Part shown: positions 35,313-43,088 of the stretch, piece after piece | Layout of the letters: the number at the start of each line of letters is the position of its first letter | How positions within the stretch are numbered: position 1 is the stretch's first letter | Assembly (NCBI RefSeq): GCF_029338395.1 | Contig: NZ_CP119809.1 | Coordinates: 2,232,001-2,296,000, forward strand | Direction: 5' to 3' | Length of the DNA stretch: 64,000 nt | Source of the DNA: Halorussus caseinilyticus | GTDB taxonomy: Archaea; Halobacteriota; Halobacteria; Halobacteriales; Haladaptataceae | The notes under the pieces: generated by a model | The model's input: the letters and a program-made list of their open reading frames with translations, nothing else | What the model was told of the DNA's origin: nothing | The model's database searches: none | Program-made: the position numbers and the translations under genes

Positions 35313-35626
35313 GCTAAAATCAACGCGAGTCGGGCATCGTAAACGTATCGGCCCTTCAACACCGGCCGCGAAATCCGAATCGCCCGACATCGGCGTGGTA
35401 AGCTATCGTTACTCAAGTATTCGTCCGGTCGGCTGACCACTTTCGCCGCGGTCTGGGTACTCTTATTAGGGTGCGGGTGTTACCTTTGAGCGACCACTCA
35501 TAGCCGTGAATCCACCTTTTGTACGGTCGGATTCCGGCGTGACTAATTTCCGACAGAGGCATCAAAGTACAAATAAATTTGGAGTAGTCCAACTGAGACA
35601 GTAAGGACTAAAGAGGAGGACTCAGA
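35313..35626. other. Gene-free region with the nrdJ promoter
   Basis: AT-rich AAATAAATTT at 35571-35580 is a TATA-like box placing the transcript start near 35602, just before the leader ORF. Upstream is unstructured intergenic sequence. No cobalamin-riboswitch-like B12-box was seen. Confidence 0.5.
35614..35620 (+). promoter_or_regulatory. Strong Shine-Dalgarno site before the nrdJ leader ORF
   Basis: AGGAGGA ends 6 nt before the ATG at 35627. A near-perfect SD is unusual in a genome where most starts look leaderless, and it supports translation of the leader ORF. Confidence 0.65.
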
Positions 35627-35713
35627 ATGAAATCGTCGTCACGAATGAAACGAACTACGCCACTCGCAGTACCCGGAATCGCCGGACAGACGGGCGAGGT
35701 GAGCCACGCATGA
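35627..35713 (+). CDS. 28-codon leader ORF overlapping the nrdJ start
   Basis: Encodes MKSSSRMKRTTPLAVPGIAG and eight more residues (ending SHA); its TGA overlaps the nrdJ ATG (ATGA). Preceded by an AGGAGGA site, while GAGGTGAG inside its last codons can serve as the nrdJ SD. Basic and not acidic, so unlike a normal haloarchaeal protein. Likely a translational-coupling leader for the reductase; a true functional peptide is possible. Confidence 0.55.
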   Translation: MKSSSRMKRTTPLAVPGIAGQTGEVSHA

Positions 35714-38700
35714 CCGATGCGGGCGAACCCACGGCCGACGAACTCACGCTGCCTATCAAGCGGACCGAGGGGGAGACGCTCGAAGACCGCCTGACGAGCA
35801 ACGCCTATCACAACATCCTTCCGGCGCGCTACCTCCGGAAGAACGCCGACGGAAACCACATCGAGGAACAGGAAGACCTCTTCGTGCGAGTCGCCGAGAA
35901 CATCGCGCTGGCCGAAGCCGTCTACGAGGCCGAAAAGCGCGACGAGGAAGTCACGGTCACGCCCGACCAACTCAAGCCCGACCACCCCCGGCGCGACGAA
36001 CTCGCCGCGGAAGTGTTCGGCAAGGGAACCGCGGCCGACGACGACGCCGAAACCGCGCTCTCCATCTACAACGTCAACAAGTTCTCCTACGAAACGGTCG
36101 TCCCCGAACTCCCCGACGAGATTCGCGCCCACGTCGAGGACGTGCGCGAGGAGTTCCAGACTCTGATGGAAGACCTCTCGTTCATGCCTAACTCCCCGAC
36201 TCTGATGAACGCCGGGGACGAACTCCAACAGCTCTCGGCCTGTTTCGTGGACTCGCCGGACGACGACATCGACGACATCCACCAGACCGCGAAAGAGGCC
36301 GCACAGGTCTTCCAGTCGGGGGGCGGAATGGGGTACGCCTTCTGGAAACTCCGACCCTACGGCGACGCGGTGGGGAGTACGGGCGGCATCGCTTCGGGTC
36401 CCATCACCTTCATGCGCACGTACGACCAGATGTGCTTCCCACCCGGAACGAAAGTACTCACTCCGGATGGTCAGCAGAACGTCGAAGACCTCGGCGAAGA
36501 CGATTTCGTCATCGACGAGAACGGTGACGAGCAACCTGTCGTCGAAACGATGGAGCGCCACGTTGACGAGGAAATCGTCGAGATAACGCCGGAGCGCATC
36601 AACAAACCCATCCGAGCGACTGGGGAGCACCCGTTCAAGGTCGTGCGCAACGACGGCTTCGAGTGGGTTGATGCGAGCGACCTAGAAGAAGACGACCTGC
36701 TCGTTCTCGGCCACGCCACGCAGGAGAGTGACCTGTCGCTCGACGACTCCCTCGACCTGTCTAACGTCGCTACAGGCCCGCTCGTTTTCGCTGACGGCGG
36801 AACTACCATCAACCGTGAGTACTACGGGGCATCGAAGGGACCGAATCCCGAATCGTTCGAGACAGAAGTACCAGTAGCTGACTTTGCGACAATCGCTGGC
36901 TGGTATCTCGCAGAGGGTTGTGTCGTGTATCGACGCGGTATCCCGAACGAGGTCACGTTCACGCTCCACAACGACGAGCGGGACGCGGCATCCGAAATAC
37001 AAGCCGCGCTCGAGTCGTTCGGCCTGTCTGCCCGTCTCGAACCAGTCGAAGACCGAAATACACTCCACCTCCACGTCGAGAACGCGAGTTTCGCGCAGTT
37101 CGTTGACGAACTCTTCGGTACTGGAGCGTCGGAAAAGTCCGTCCCAGACGTACTCTGGCAGGCACCACCTAACGTACAGGCGAGGGTGCTGGAGTCCCTC
37201 TTCGAGGGCGACGGTAAATTGGAAAAGCGCGGGAAGAGCCAGCGTGTACAGCTAAAGCTGACGAGCGAAGATGTTGTAGACTTCGTGTTTCAGGCCGGGC
37301 TACGTTGTGGCGTGCAGTTCTCACGGCACAACCGGGAACCGGACGGTCGAAAACGGACGTACGGTGTAAGTGCAAGTGTCAGTACCGCACTCGGGACACC
37401 GCTCGAACGCCTGTTCGACGAGGTTCCCGACGACTTCAGGGCGACCGACCGAACGAAACAGGCAAACGGTCGAGAAGTCGTTGCCGTCGATTCCGTCGAA
37501 ACCGTCGAGTACGATGGACCGGTCTACAATGCAGAAGTCGCAGGGACCCATACCTACGTTGCGGAGGACATCGTTGTCCATAACTGCGAAACCATCGCAC
37601 AGGGTGGTGCCCGACGCGGTGCCCAGATGGGCGTCATGCGCATCTCCCACCCCGACGTGATTCAGTTCATCCACGCCAAGAACAAGGACGTGAGCCTCGC
37701 CGAGACCCTGCGACTGAACGACCCCGACGACTACACCCACAACTCGTTCAAGGACGCGCTCGGAGAGGCCCGCGAACTCATCGACGACGAAGGGCGGGTT
37801 CCCAAGCACCTTCGGAACGCCGCCGAGGGCCACCTCTCGAACTTCAACATCTCGGTGGGCGTCACCGACGACTTCATGGAGGCTCTCCAGAACGACGAGG
37901 AGTTCACCTTCACCAACCCCCGAACCGAGGAGCCACACGTCGCCACCGAACACACCAAGGAACTCTACGAGATGTTCGGTCTCGGCGAGTACGTGGAAGT
38001 CGGCGAGGAACTGTCGATTCCGGCCGACCTCATCTGGGACCGCATCGTTGACGGTGCCCACGAGAACGGCGAACCCGGCGTCATCTATCTGGAACGGGTG
38101 AACAAGGAACACTCGTTCGACGTGGAGGAGCATCCCGACCACCGGATTCTGGCTACTAACCCCTGTCTAACGGCTGACATGGAAGTCCAGTTAGCCAACG
38201 GAACCACTCAGCCAATCGGTGAGCTGGCTACCAGCGACGAATCGGTAAGCGTCCACACGCTCAACGACGGTGAACTCGTTACGCGGTCGGCGAGCGCGTT
38301 CAAAACGAAGGAGGATGTCGATGTCGTCCGTATCACTACGGAGTCCGGTCTCTCCATTCGCGTCACCCCGGACCACGAAATCCGCGCAGAAAACGGCGAG
38401 TGGGTCGAAGCTTCCCACCTCTCAGCCGGTGACGAAATCATCGGTCTCTCCAAACCTCTCGCAACACCACACGGAACCGAACACGAGATGACCGTCGAGA
38501 CCGTCGCAAACGTCGAAACGGACGGCACCGAAGACGTGTACGACTTGACGGTCGAAGACACGCACAATTTCTTCGCAAGCGAATCAGGCAAAGAGGCTCT
38601 GAACGTTCACAACTGCGGCGAACAGCCGCTCGAAGAGTACGAGGCCTGCAACCTCGGCCACATCAACCTCTCGACGCTGGCCGACCACGACGCCCCCGAC

Positions 38701-40455
38701 TGGCGCGTCTGGTACGACGAACACGGCGACGAGTACGACGACTTCGCGGAGGCCGTGGACGCCTTCCTCGCCGACGCGATGGCGTGGGACGAGTTCGACC
38801 ACCGCATCGAGTACGGCACGCGCTTCCTCGAAAACGTCGTCACGATGTCGGATTTCCCGGTCGAGAAGATAGAACAGAAGGTCCGGGAGATGCGTAAAAT
38901 CGGTCTCGGCGTCATGGGGCTGGCCCAACTATACATCCAGTTGGGCGTCGAGTACGGGAGCGAGGCAGGAAACGAAATCGCGCGCCAGTTGATGCGCTAC
39001 ATCAACCACGAGTCGAAGTGGGCGTCCCACGAACTCGCCGAGGAGCGCGGGTCGTTCGACGAGTGGGGCAAGTCGAAGTACGCCGACCCCACCGAGTACC
39101 GCGAGTGGTTCGAGAAGCAGACCGGACTCAACGCCGACGACTGGGCCGAGGGCTTCCCGGTCCGGAACCACAACACGACGACCATCGCGCCGACCGGAAC
39201 CACCTCGATGGTCGGCAACACCACGGGCGGGTGTGAACCCATCTACAACGTCGCCTACTACAAGAACGTCTCCGACGACGTGCAGGGCGACGAGATGCTC
39301 GTGGAATTCGACGACTACTTCCTCCGCGTGCTGGAGGACAACGACATCGACGTAGAGGAGGTCAAGCGCGAGGCCCAAGACCAGATGGCGAACAACGTTT
39401 TCGACGGCGTGGAGGGCTTAGAGACCGTCCCGGACGCCATCGGCGAGTTGTTCGTCGTGACTTCGGACCTCTCGGGCAAGGAACACGCCGCGGTCCAGTG
39501 CGCCTGTCAGGAGGGCGTGGACTCGGCCATCAGCAAGACCTGCAACTTCCCGAACGACGCCAGCAAGGACGACATGCGGGAGGTCTACGAGTACATCTAC
39601 GAGAACGGCGGGAAGGGCGTGACCGTCTACCGCGACGGCACGCGCTCCAAGCAGGTGCTGACGACCCGCGCGGACAACAAGGAGTTCGCCGACGAGTCCG
39701 AGGCCGCCGGGAAACTCGTCGAGCAGATTCAGGAGGTCTTCGGCGGCATCGAGGGCTTCCTCGACAACGAGGACGTGCAGGCCGCGCTCGACCGAGAAGT
39801 CTCGTCCATCCTCGAAGTCGCCGACGGCGAGGACGCCGACAGTCCCTACGCCAGCAAGCGACCCCGGCCGGACGTGCTTCACGGCATCACCCAGCGCATC
39901 GACACGGGGTACGGAAAGCTCTACGTCAACATCAACGAGGACGACGAGGGCCGACCGTTCGAGCTGTTCGCCAACATCGGCAACTCCGGTGGGTTCACCG
40001 CCTCGTTCACCGAGGCGCTGGCCAAGACCATCTCGACGGCGCTCCGGTCGGGCGTGGACCCCGAGGAGATAGCCGACGAACTGCAGGGCATCCGGAGTCC
40101 GAAGGTGGCGTGGGACAAGGGCGAGCAGATTAACTCCATCCCCGACGCCATCGGCACCGCGATGCGCCGGTATCTCGACGGCGAAGTCGAGAAGGCCTAC
40201 CCCCAACAGCAGAACCTCACCGAAGTCGAGTCCGACGAGACCGACGCCGGGACGCAGACCGACGGCGGCGAGCGTGCGGGCGCGTCTGCGGACCTCGGGT
40301 CCGCCGCGGATGCGGTCTCCGCCAGCAAGGAGGCCGACCAACAGGACATCATCGACTCGGGTGAGAGTCCGGAGTGTCCGAGTTGCGGGTCGCTGTCGCT
40401 GTACTACTCCGAAGGGTGCAAGACCTGCGAGTCGTGCGGTTGGAGCGAGTGCTGA
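35710..40455 (+). CDS. nrdJ: Class II (adenosylcobalamin-dependent) ribonucleotide reductase with two inteins
   Basis: 1581 aa precursor; exteins sum to 1047 aa. Reduces ribonucleotides to deoxyribonucleotides using a B12-generated thiyl radical. Exteins: 1-241, 626-818 and 969-1581. Active-site Cys of the redox pair is at residue 178 (LSACFVDSP). The radical-site motif NP-CGEQPL is split by intein 2, so Cys969 is both the splicing +1 residue and the radical cysteine. NLGHINLS, PTGTTSMVGNTTGGCEP and the QCACQEG segment follow. The C-terminus is a zinc-ribbon-like CPSCGS...CKTCESCGW. No nrdB is adjacent, as expected for class II. Confidence 0.93.
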   Translation: MTDAGEPTADELTLPIKRTEGETLEDRLTSNAYHNILPARYLRKNADGNHIEEQEDLFVRVAENIALAEAVYEAEKRDEEVTVTPDQLKPDHPRRDELAAEVFGKGTAADDDAETALSIYNVNKFSYETVVPELPDEIRAHVEDVREEFQTLMEDLSFMPNSPTLMNAGDELQQLSACFVDSPDDDIDDIHQTAKEAAQVFQSGGGMGYAFWKLRPYGDAVGSTGGIASGPITFMRTYDQMCFPPGTKVLTPDGQQNVEDLGEDDFVIDENGDEQPVVETMERHVDEEIVEITPERINKPIRATGEHPFKVVRNDGFEWVDASDLEEDDLLVLGHATQESDLSLDDSLDLSNVATGPLVFADGGTTINREYYGASKGPNPESFETEVPVADFATIAGWYLAEGCVVYRRGIPNEVTFTLHNDERDAASEIQAALESFGLSARLEPVEDRNTLHLHVENASFAQFVDELFGTGASEKSVPDVLWQAPPNVQARVLESLFEGDGKLEKRGKSQRVQLKLTSEDVVDFVFQAGLRCGVQFSRHNREPDGRKRTYGVSASVSTALGTPLERLFDEVPDDFRATDRTKQANGREVVAVDSVETVEYDGPVYNAEVAGTHTYVAEDIVVHNCETIAQGGARRGAQMGVMRISHPDVIQFIHAKNKDVSLAETLRLNDPDDYTHNSFKDALGEARELIDDEGRVPKHLRNAAEGHLSNFNISVGVTDDFMEALQNDEEFTFTNPRTEEPHVATEHTKELYEMFGLGEYVEVGEELSIPADLIWDRIVDGAHENGEPGVIYLERVNKEHSFDVEEHPDHRILATNPCLTADMEVQLANGTTQPIGELATSDESVSVHTLNDGELVTRSASAFKTKEDVDVVRITTESGLSIRVTPDHEIRAENGEWVEASHLSAGDEIIGLSKPLATPHGTEHEMTVETVANVETDGTEDVYDLTVEDTHNFFASESGKEALNVHNCGEQPLEEYEACNLGHINLSTLADHDAPDWRVWYDEHGDEYDDFAEAVDAFLADAMAWDEFDHRIEYGTRFLENVVTMSDFPVEKIEQKVREMRKIGLGVMGLAQLYIQLGVEYGSEAGNEIARQLMRYINHESKWASHELAEERGSFDEWGKSKYADPTEYREWFEKQTGLNADDWAEGFPVRNHNTTTIAPTGTTSMVGNTTGGCEPIYNVAYYKNVSDDVQGDEMLVEFDDYFLRVLEDNDIDVEEVKREAQDQMANNVFDGVEGLETVPDAIGELFVVTSDLSGKEHAAVQCACQEGVDSAISKTCNFPNDASKDDMREVYEYIYENGGKGVTVYRDGTRSKQVLTTRADNKEFADESEAAGKLVEQIQEVFGGIEGFLDNEDVQAALDREVSSILEVADGEDADSPYASKRPRPDVLHGITQRIDTGYGKLYVNINEDDEGRPFELFANIGNSGGFTASFTEALAKTISTALRSGVDPEEIADELQGIRSPKVAWDKGEQINSIPDAIGTAMRRYLDGEVEKAYPQQQNLTEVESDETDAGTQTDGGERAGASADLGSAADAVSASKEADQQDIIDSGESPECPSCGSLSLYYSEGCKTCESCGWSEC
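36433..37584 (+). mobile_element. Intein 1 of nrdJ with LAGLIDADG-type endonuclease domain
   Basis: 384 aa (residues 242-625). N-terminal block A is CFPPGTKVLTPDG and block B ATGEHPFKVV. Dodecapeptide-like endonuclease motifs are FATIAGWYLAEGCV and ARVLESLFEGDGKL. The C-terminal blocks end EVAGTHTYVAEDIVVHN (His-Asn) before Cys626. All splicing residues (Cys1, His-Asn, +1 Cys) are present, so it should be active. Codon use looks less GC-biased than the exteins, in keeping with a mobile origin. Confidence 0.92.
38164..38613 (+). mobile_element. Intein 2 (mini-intein) of nrdJ
   Basis: 150 aa (residues 819-968). Starts CLTADMEVQLANGTTQPIGE (block A) and has VTPDHEIRAENGEW (block B); ends VEDTHNFFASESGKEALNVHN-like, closing in His-Asn before Cys969. 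No endonuclease motifs, so it is a minimal splicing domain. It interrupts the conserved Asn-Pro-Cys-Gly-Glu of the thiyl-radical site. Confidence 0.92.
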
Positions 40456-40587
40456 CCCGGTAAGCTGACGACCACTCTTTTCCGGCGGCCAGAGACGTTA
40501 GGTGGGTGAACGCCATACCCAACTGTCCGTCGTGACCCCGAACGAACGGTCCCGAGAACCGACTGTATCTGGCGCGGGGCAGTCGCC

Positions 40588-41814
40588 GTGAGCGCTTCGA
40601 GCGACCCGCTTCGGCGAGGACTCGCGTACCTCGGCGTCGGTCTGTTGCTCGTCGTCGGAGCCTTCGGCGGGAGTTGGGCGCTCGCGCCCGACGCCAGCGT
40701 CGGCGGTCTCGACTCGAACGAGACCACGCTGGTCGGCGTGCAGGGACCGGGACCGAACGGAAACGTGACCGCGTTAGACGGCACGGGCGACGTGCTGTGG
40801 AGCGTCGGCGACATCATCAGCTATCAGGACGTGTCGGCGCTCGACAACGGGTCGGTACTGGCGACGTTCGCCGCCGGAGGCTACTGGAGTTGCGGGCCGT
40901 ACGACCCGCCGTGCAAGCGGACCGGGGTCCGCATCATCGACCCCGGACCCGCGCCGGAGGTAATCTGGGAGTGGAGCTATCCGGTCCGGACTCGGAAGGA
41001 CAGCGAGGTCCACGACGCCGAGATGCTCCCCTCCGGTAACGTCCTCGTCGCAGATATGGAGTACGAGAGCGTCTTCGCGCTGAACCCGAAGACCGGCGAG
41101 CGAGTCTGGACGTGGAACGCCAGCGACTACTACGACGCGCCCGCCGACCCCACCCGGTCCGACTGGCTTCACCTCAACGACGCCGACCGAATCGGCGAGG
41201 GCCGGTATCTCGTCTCGATTCGCAACGAGAACCACCTCCTCGTCGTCGAGCGCGGGGAGGGTGTCGTCGAGGTGGTGAACGAAGACGGCGACTCGGACGT
41301 GTTGAACCGCCAGCACAACCCCCACTGGCTCGGGGAGGGCGCGGTTCTCGTCGCCGACTCCGAGAACCACCGCGTGGTCGAACTCCACGAGAACGAGACC
41401 ACCGGCCGGTGGGAAGTCGCGTGGTCGGTGTCGGAGGCGGGCGGGATTCCGTTCGACTGGCCGCGGGACGCCGACCGACTGCCGAACGGCCACACGCTCG
41501 TCACCGATAGCCGGAACAACCGCGTGGTCGAGATGCGCCGGAACGGGAGCGTCGTGGCGAGTTACGTCGTCCCGTCGCTCCCCTACGAGGCAGACCGGGT
41601 ACCGTACGGCGAGCGCCGGGGGTCGCCCTACGGCGTCGAACGCCGCGGGAGCGACTCGCCGGACCGCGGAATTCCGGGCGTCTCGACTCTCCTCGCTGGC
41701 GCGCGCCACGTCGTCCCGATTCCCTACTGGGTGTCGGAGATACATCTTCTCGCGGTCGGAGTCGCCCTCGCGCTCTGGGTTCGCGGCGGGTACCTGCTGG
41801 TCTGCGGACGATGA
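40588..41814 (+). CDS. Membrane-anchored arylsulfotransferase (ASST)-like beta-propeller protein
   Basis: 408 aa, GTG start at 40588. An N-terminal helix (about 10-32, LAYLGVGLLLVVGAFGGSWA) acts as signal/anchor. The body has repeated blades with WSVGDIISYQDVSALDNGSV, HDAEMLPSGNVLVAD and HNPHWLGEGAVLVADSENHR motifs, the pattern of the arylsulfotransferase family. A C-terminal helix (about 380-402) is a second anchor. Outward-facing propeller inferred; sulfotransferase activity not shown. Confidence 0.75.
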   Translation: MSASSDPLRRGLAYLGVGLLLVVGAFGGSWALAPDASVGGLDSNETTLVGVQGPGPNGNVTALDGTGDVLWSVGDIISYQDVSALDNGSVLATFAAGGYWSCGPYDPPCKRTGVRIIDPGPAPEVIWEWSYPVRTRKDSEVHDAEMLPSGNVLVADMEYESVFALNPKTGERVWTWNASDYYDAPADPTRSDWLHLNDADRIGEGRYLVSIRNENHLLVVERGEGVVEVVNEDGDSDVLNRQHNPHWLGEGAVLVADSENHRVVELHENETTGRWEVAWSVSEAGGIPFDWPRDADRLPNGHTLVTDSRNNRVVEMRRNGSVVASYVVPSLPYEADRVPYGERRGSPYGVERRGSDSPDRGIPGVSTLLAGARHVVPIPYWVSEIHLLAVGVALALWVRGGYLLVCGR

Positions 41815-41854
41815 GAGGACAATAGTGATTGGGCTGGCCGACCCTCTTGGGAAC

Positions 41855-41977
41855 ATGAGCGACGACCGAGGCGGTCGGCCGTGTCCCGTCTGCGAGGAAC
41901 CGATGTACTCCCGCCACTGCAAGTACGTCTGTCCGCGACACGGCGTGATGTACGACTGTTCGGATACGTTTTACTGA
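41855..41977 (+). CDS. Small CPxC zinc-finger protein (HVO_2523-like)
   Basis: 40 aa, ATG at 41855. MSDDRGGRPCPVCEEPMYSR is followed by a His-Cys-x3-Cys-Pro-x-His segment and ends with a Cys-containing SDTFY tail. The CPxC plus spaced Cys/His residues can ligate zinc. Short zinc-finger micro-proteins of this kind are conserved in haloarchaea. Its shortness would make most gene callers miss it. Confidence 0.7.
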   Translation: MSDDRGGRPCPVCEEPMYSRHCKYVCPRHGVMYDCSDTFY

Positions 41978-42084
41978 CGAGATTCGTTCTTTGGGACGTG
42001 TTTTTGATTTTCTACAGTGTATTTTTATTGCTTTAGAACTACTTTAGAATGCTTTCGCCGGGTACGTTCTGTCCCTCGGCAGTC

Positions 42085-42375
42085 GTCGCGGAAACCGTAG
42101 CGACGACGAACGTCTCGAAAGCCCCCGCCCGCTCGCCACCGGCAGACGTTCCTGCTCGCTTCGCTGTGCGGGCGTGCGACTTCCGAGGTCTGCGTCGCTT
42201 CGCTCCGCAGACGGTCGCTGGCCGACATATCCTCGCTCACTGCGTTCGCTCGGATAGGGGTCGGCCAGACGACCAAGCGGTGCGCGAGCGGGCGGCCCCT
42301 TTACCCCACCCGTGGCGGCTGGTCGGCCGAGCGTTCGCTGGTGGTTGGTTCGGCCGGGCGCGTCCGGGCGGATTG
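42085..42375 (+). repeat. Structured dispersed repeat R2, copy B (longest)
   Basis: Fills most of the gene-free gap 41978-42475. Outer stem 5' arm GAAAGCCCCCGCCCGCTCG at 42117-42135 pairs with CGAGCGGGCGGCCCC near 42283-42297. A variable arm follows (42136-42211), then an inner hairpin at 42213-42274: GGTCGCTGGCCGACATATCC on the 5' side and GGGGTCGGCCAGACGACC on the 3' side. Ends CTTTACCCCACCC and CTGGTCGGCCGAGCG. An AT-rich stretch just upstream (42000-42050) could be its promoter. Confidence 0.78.
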
Positions 42376-42475
42376 CGTCCTCGGCCGTTTCCCGGCGGCC
42401 GATTCACCGAGCGCGAGCGGTCACGGAGAAGTTGCCCGAATCCACCCCTAAATCGACGCTCGCCGTCCGCCGACC

Positions 42476-42763
42476 CTACTTCATCGTGACCCACGTCAGG
42501 AAGGCGACCGCGACGAACTGGAGACCGCGAAGCACCAGCACGGCCCGTTGGACCGTCGGGTCGCCCGAGTAGAGCATCTTCATGCTGAAAAAGAAGTAGA
42601 GTGCAACCACGTTCTCGGCGAGCATGACGCTCCCGAACGCGACCAGTCCGAGCAGTAGCGAGGTGCGGAACTTCCGGTAGTTGCGGACCCAGACGGTCGT
42701 GAGCAGGCCGAGCAGGAGGATGTTCACGACCGCTATTCCGCTGGCGAACTGTATCGTACTCAT
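42476..42763 (-). CDS. Small three-helix membrane protein
   Basis: 95 aa. Hydrophobic segments at about 7-26 (ASGIAVVNILLLGLLTTVWV), 33-58 (TSLLLGLVAFGSVMLAENVV and on) and 73-92. The start is 12 bp after the stop of the winged-helix gene on the same strand, so they form an operon. Similar regulator-plus-membrane-protein pairs occur widely in haloarchaea; function unknown. Confidence 0.7.
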   Translation of the reverse strand: MSTIQFASGIAVVNILLLGLLTTVWVRNYRKFRTSLLLGLVAFGSVMLAENVVALYFFFSMKMLYSGDPTVQRAVLVLRGLQFVAVAFLTWVTMK

Positions 42764-42775
42764 ATCATTTCACTC

Positions 42776-43051
42776 TCATTCGATGTGTTCCGTGATTTCC
42801 TCGAACGCTTCGCGGTGCTGTTCGAACTGGTCGGTGAGGAAGTAGAGTTTGCCGTACTCGTTGTCGCCGGGTTCGACCACGCCGTGGTCTTCGAGCATGT
42901 CGAGGTGGTGGCGAACCGTCTTGTAGCGCACGTCCAGCGCGTCCGCGAGTTGGTTGGCGTTCCGTGGACGCTCGGAGAGTTCGCGGATGAGCCGCGCGCG
43001 GTTCTCGCCGCCGCGGGTCGCCGTGAGCAGGTACCAGAGCGCCTTGTCCAT
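42776..43051 (-). CDS. Winged-helix (ArsR-like) transcription regulator
   Basis: 91 aa, a stand-alone winged helix: LTATRGGENRARLIRELSER (first helix), ANQLADALDVRYKTVRHHLD (recognition helix with the typical Arg-His-His) and MLEDHGVVEPGDNEYGKLYFL (wing). No metal-binding cysteines, so not a metal sensor. Encoded upstream of the small membrane gene; it may regulate that gene and the nearby Mo-enzyme operon (38 bp upstream on the same strand). Confidence 0.8.
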   Translation of the reverse strand: MDKALWYLLTATRGGENRARLIRELSERPRNANQLADALDVRYKTVRHHLDMLEDHGVVEPGDNEYGKLYFLTDQFEQHREAFEEITEHIE

Positions 43052-43088
43052 CGCGCTGTCCCTCGATTCTCAGTCACGAACCTTATAC

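Noticed and set aside
35313-35626. Cobalamin riboswitch upstream of the B12-dependent reductase
   Set aside because: No B12-box-like sequence or the expected multi-stem architecture. A TATA-like box and a short leader ORF explain the region better.
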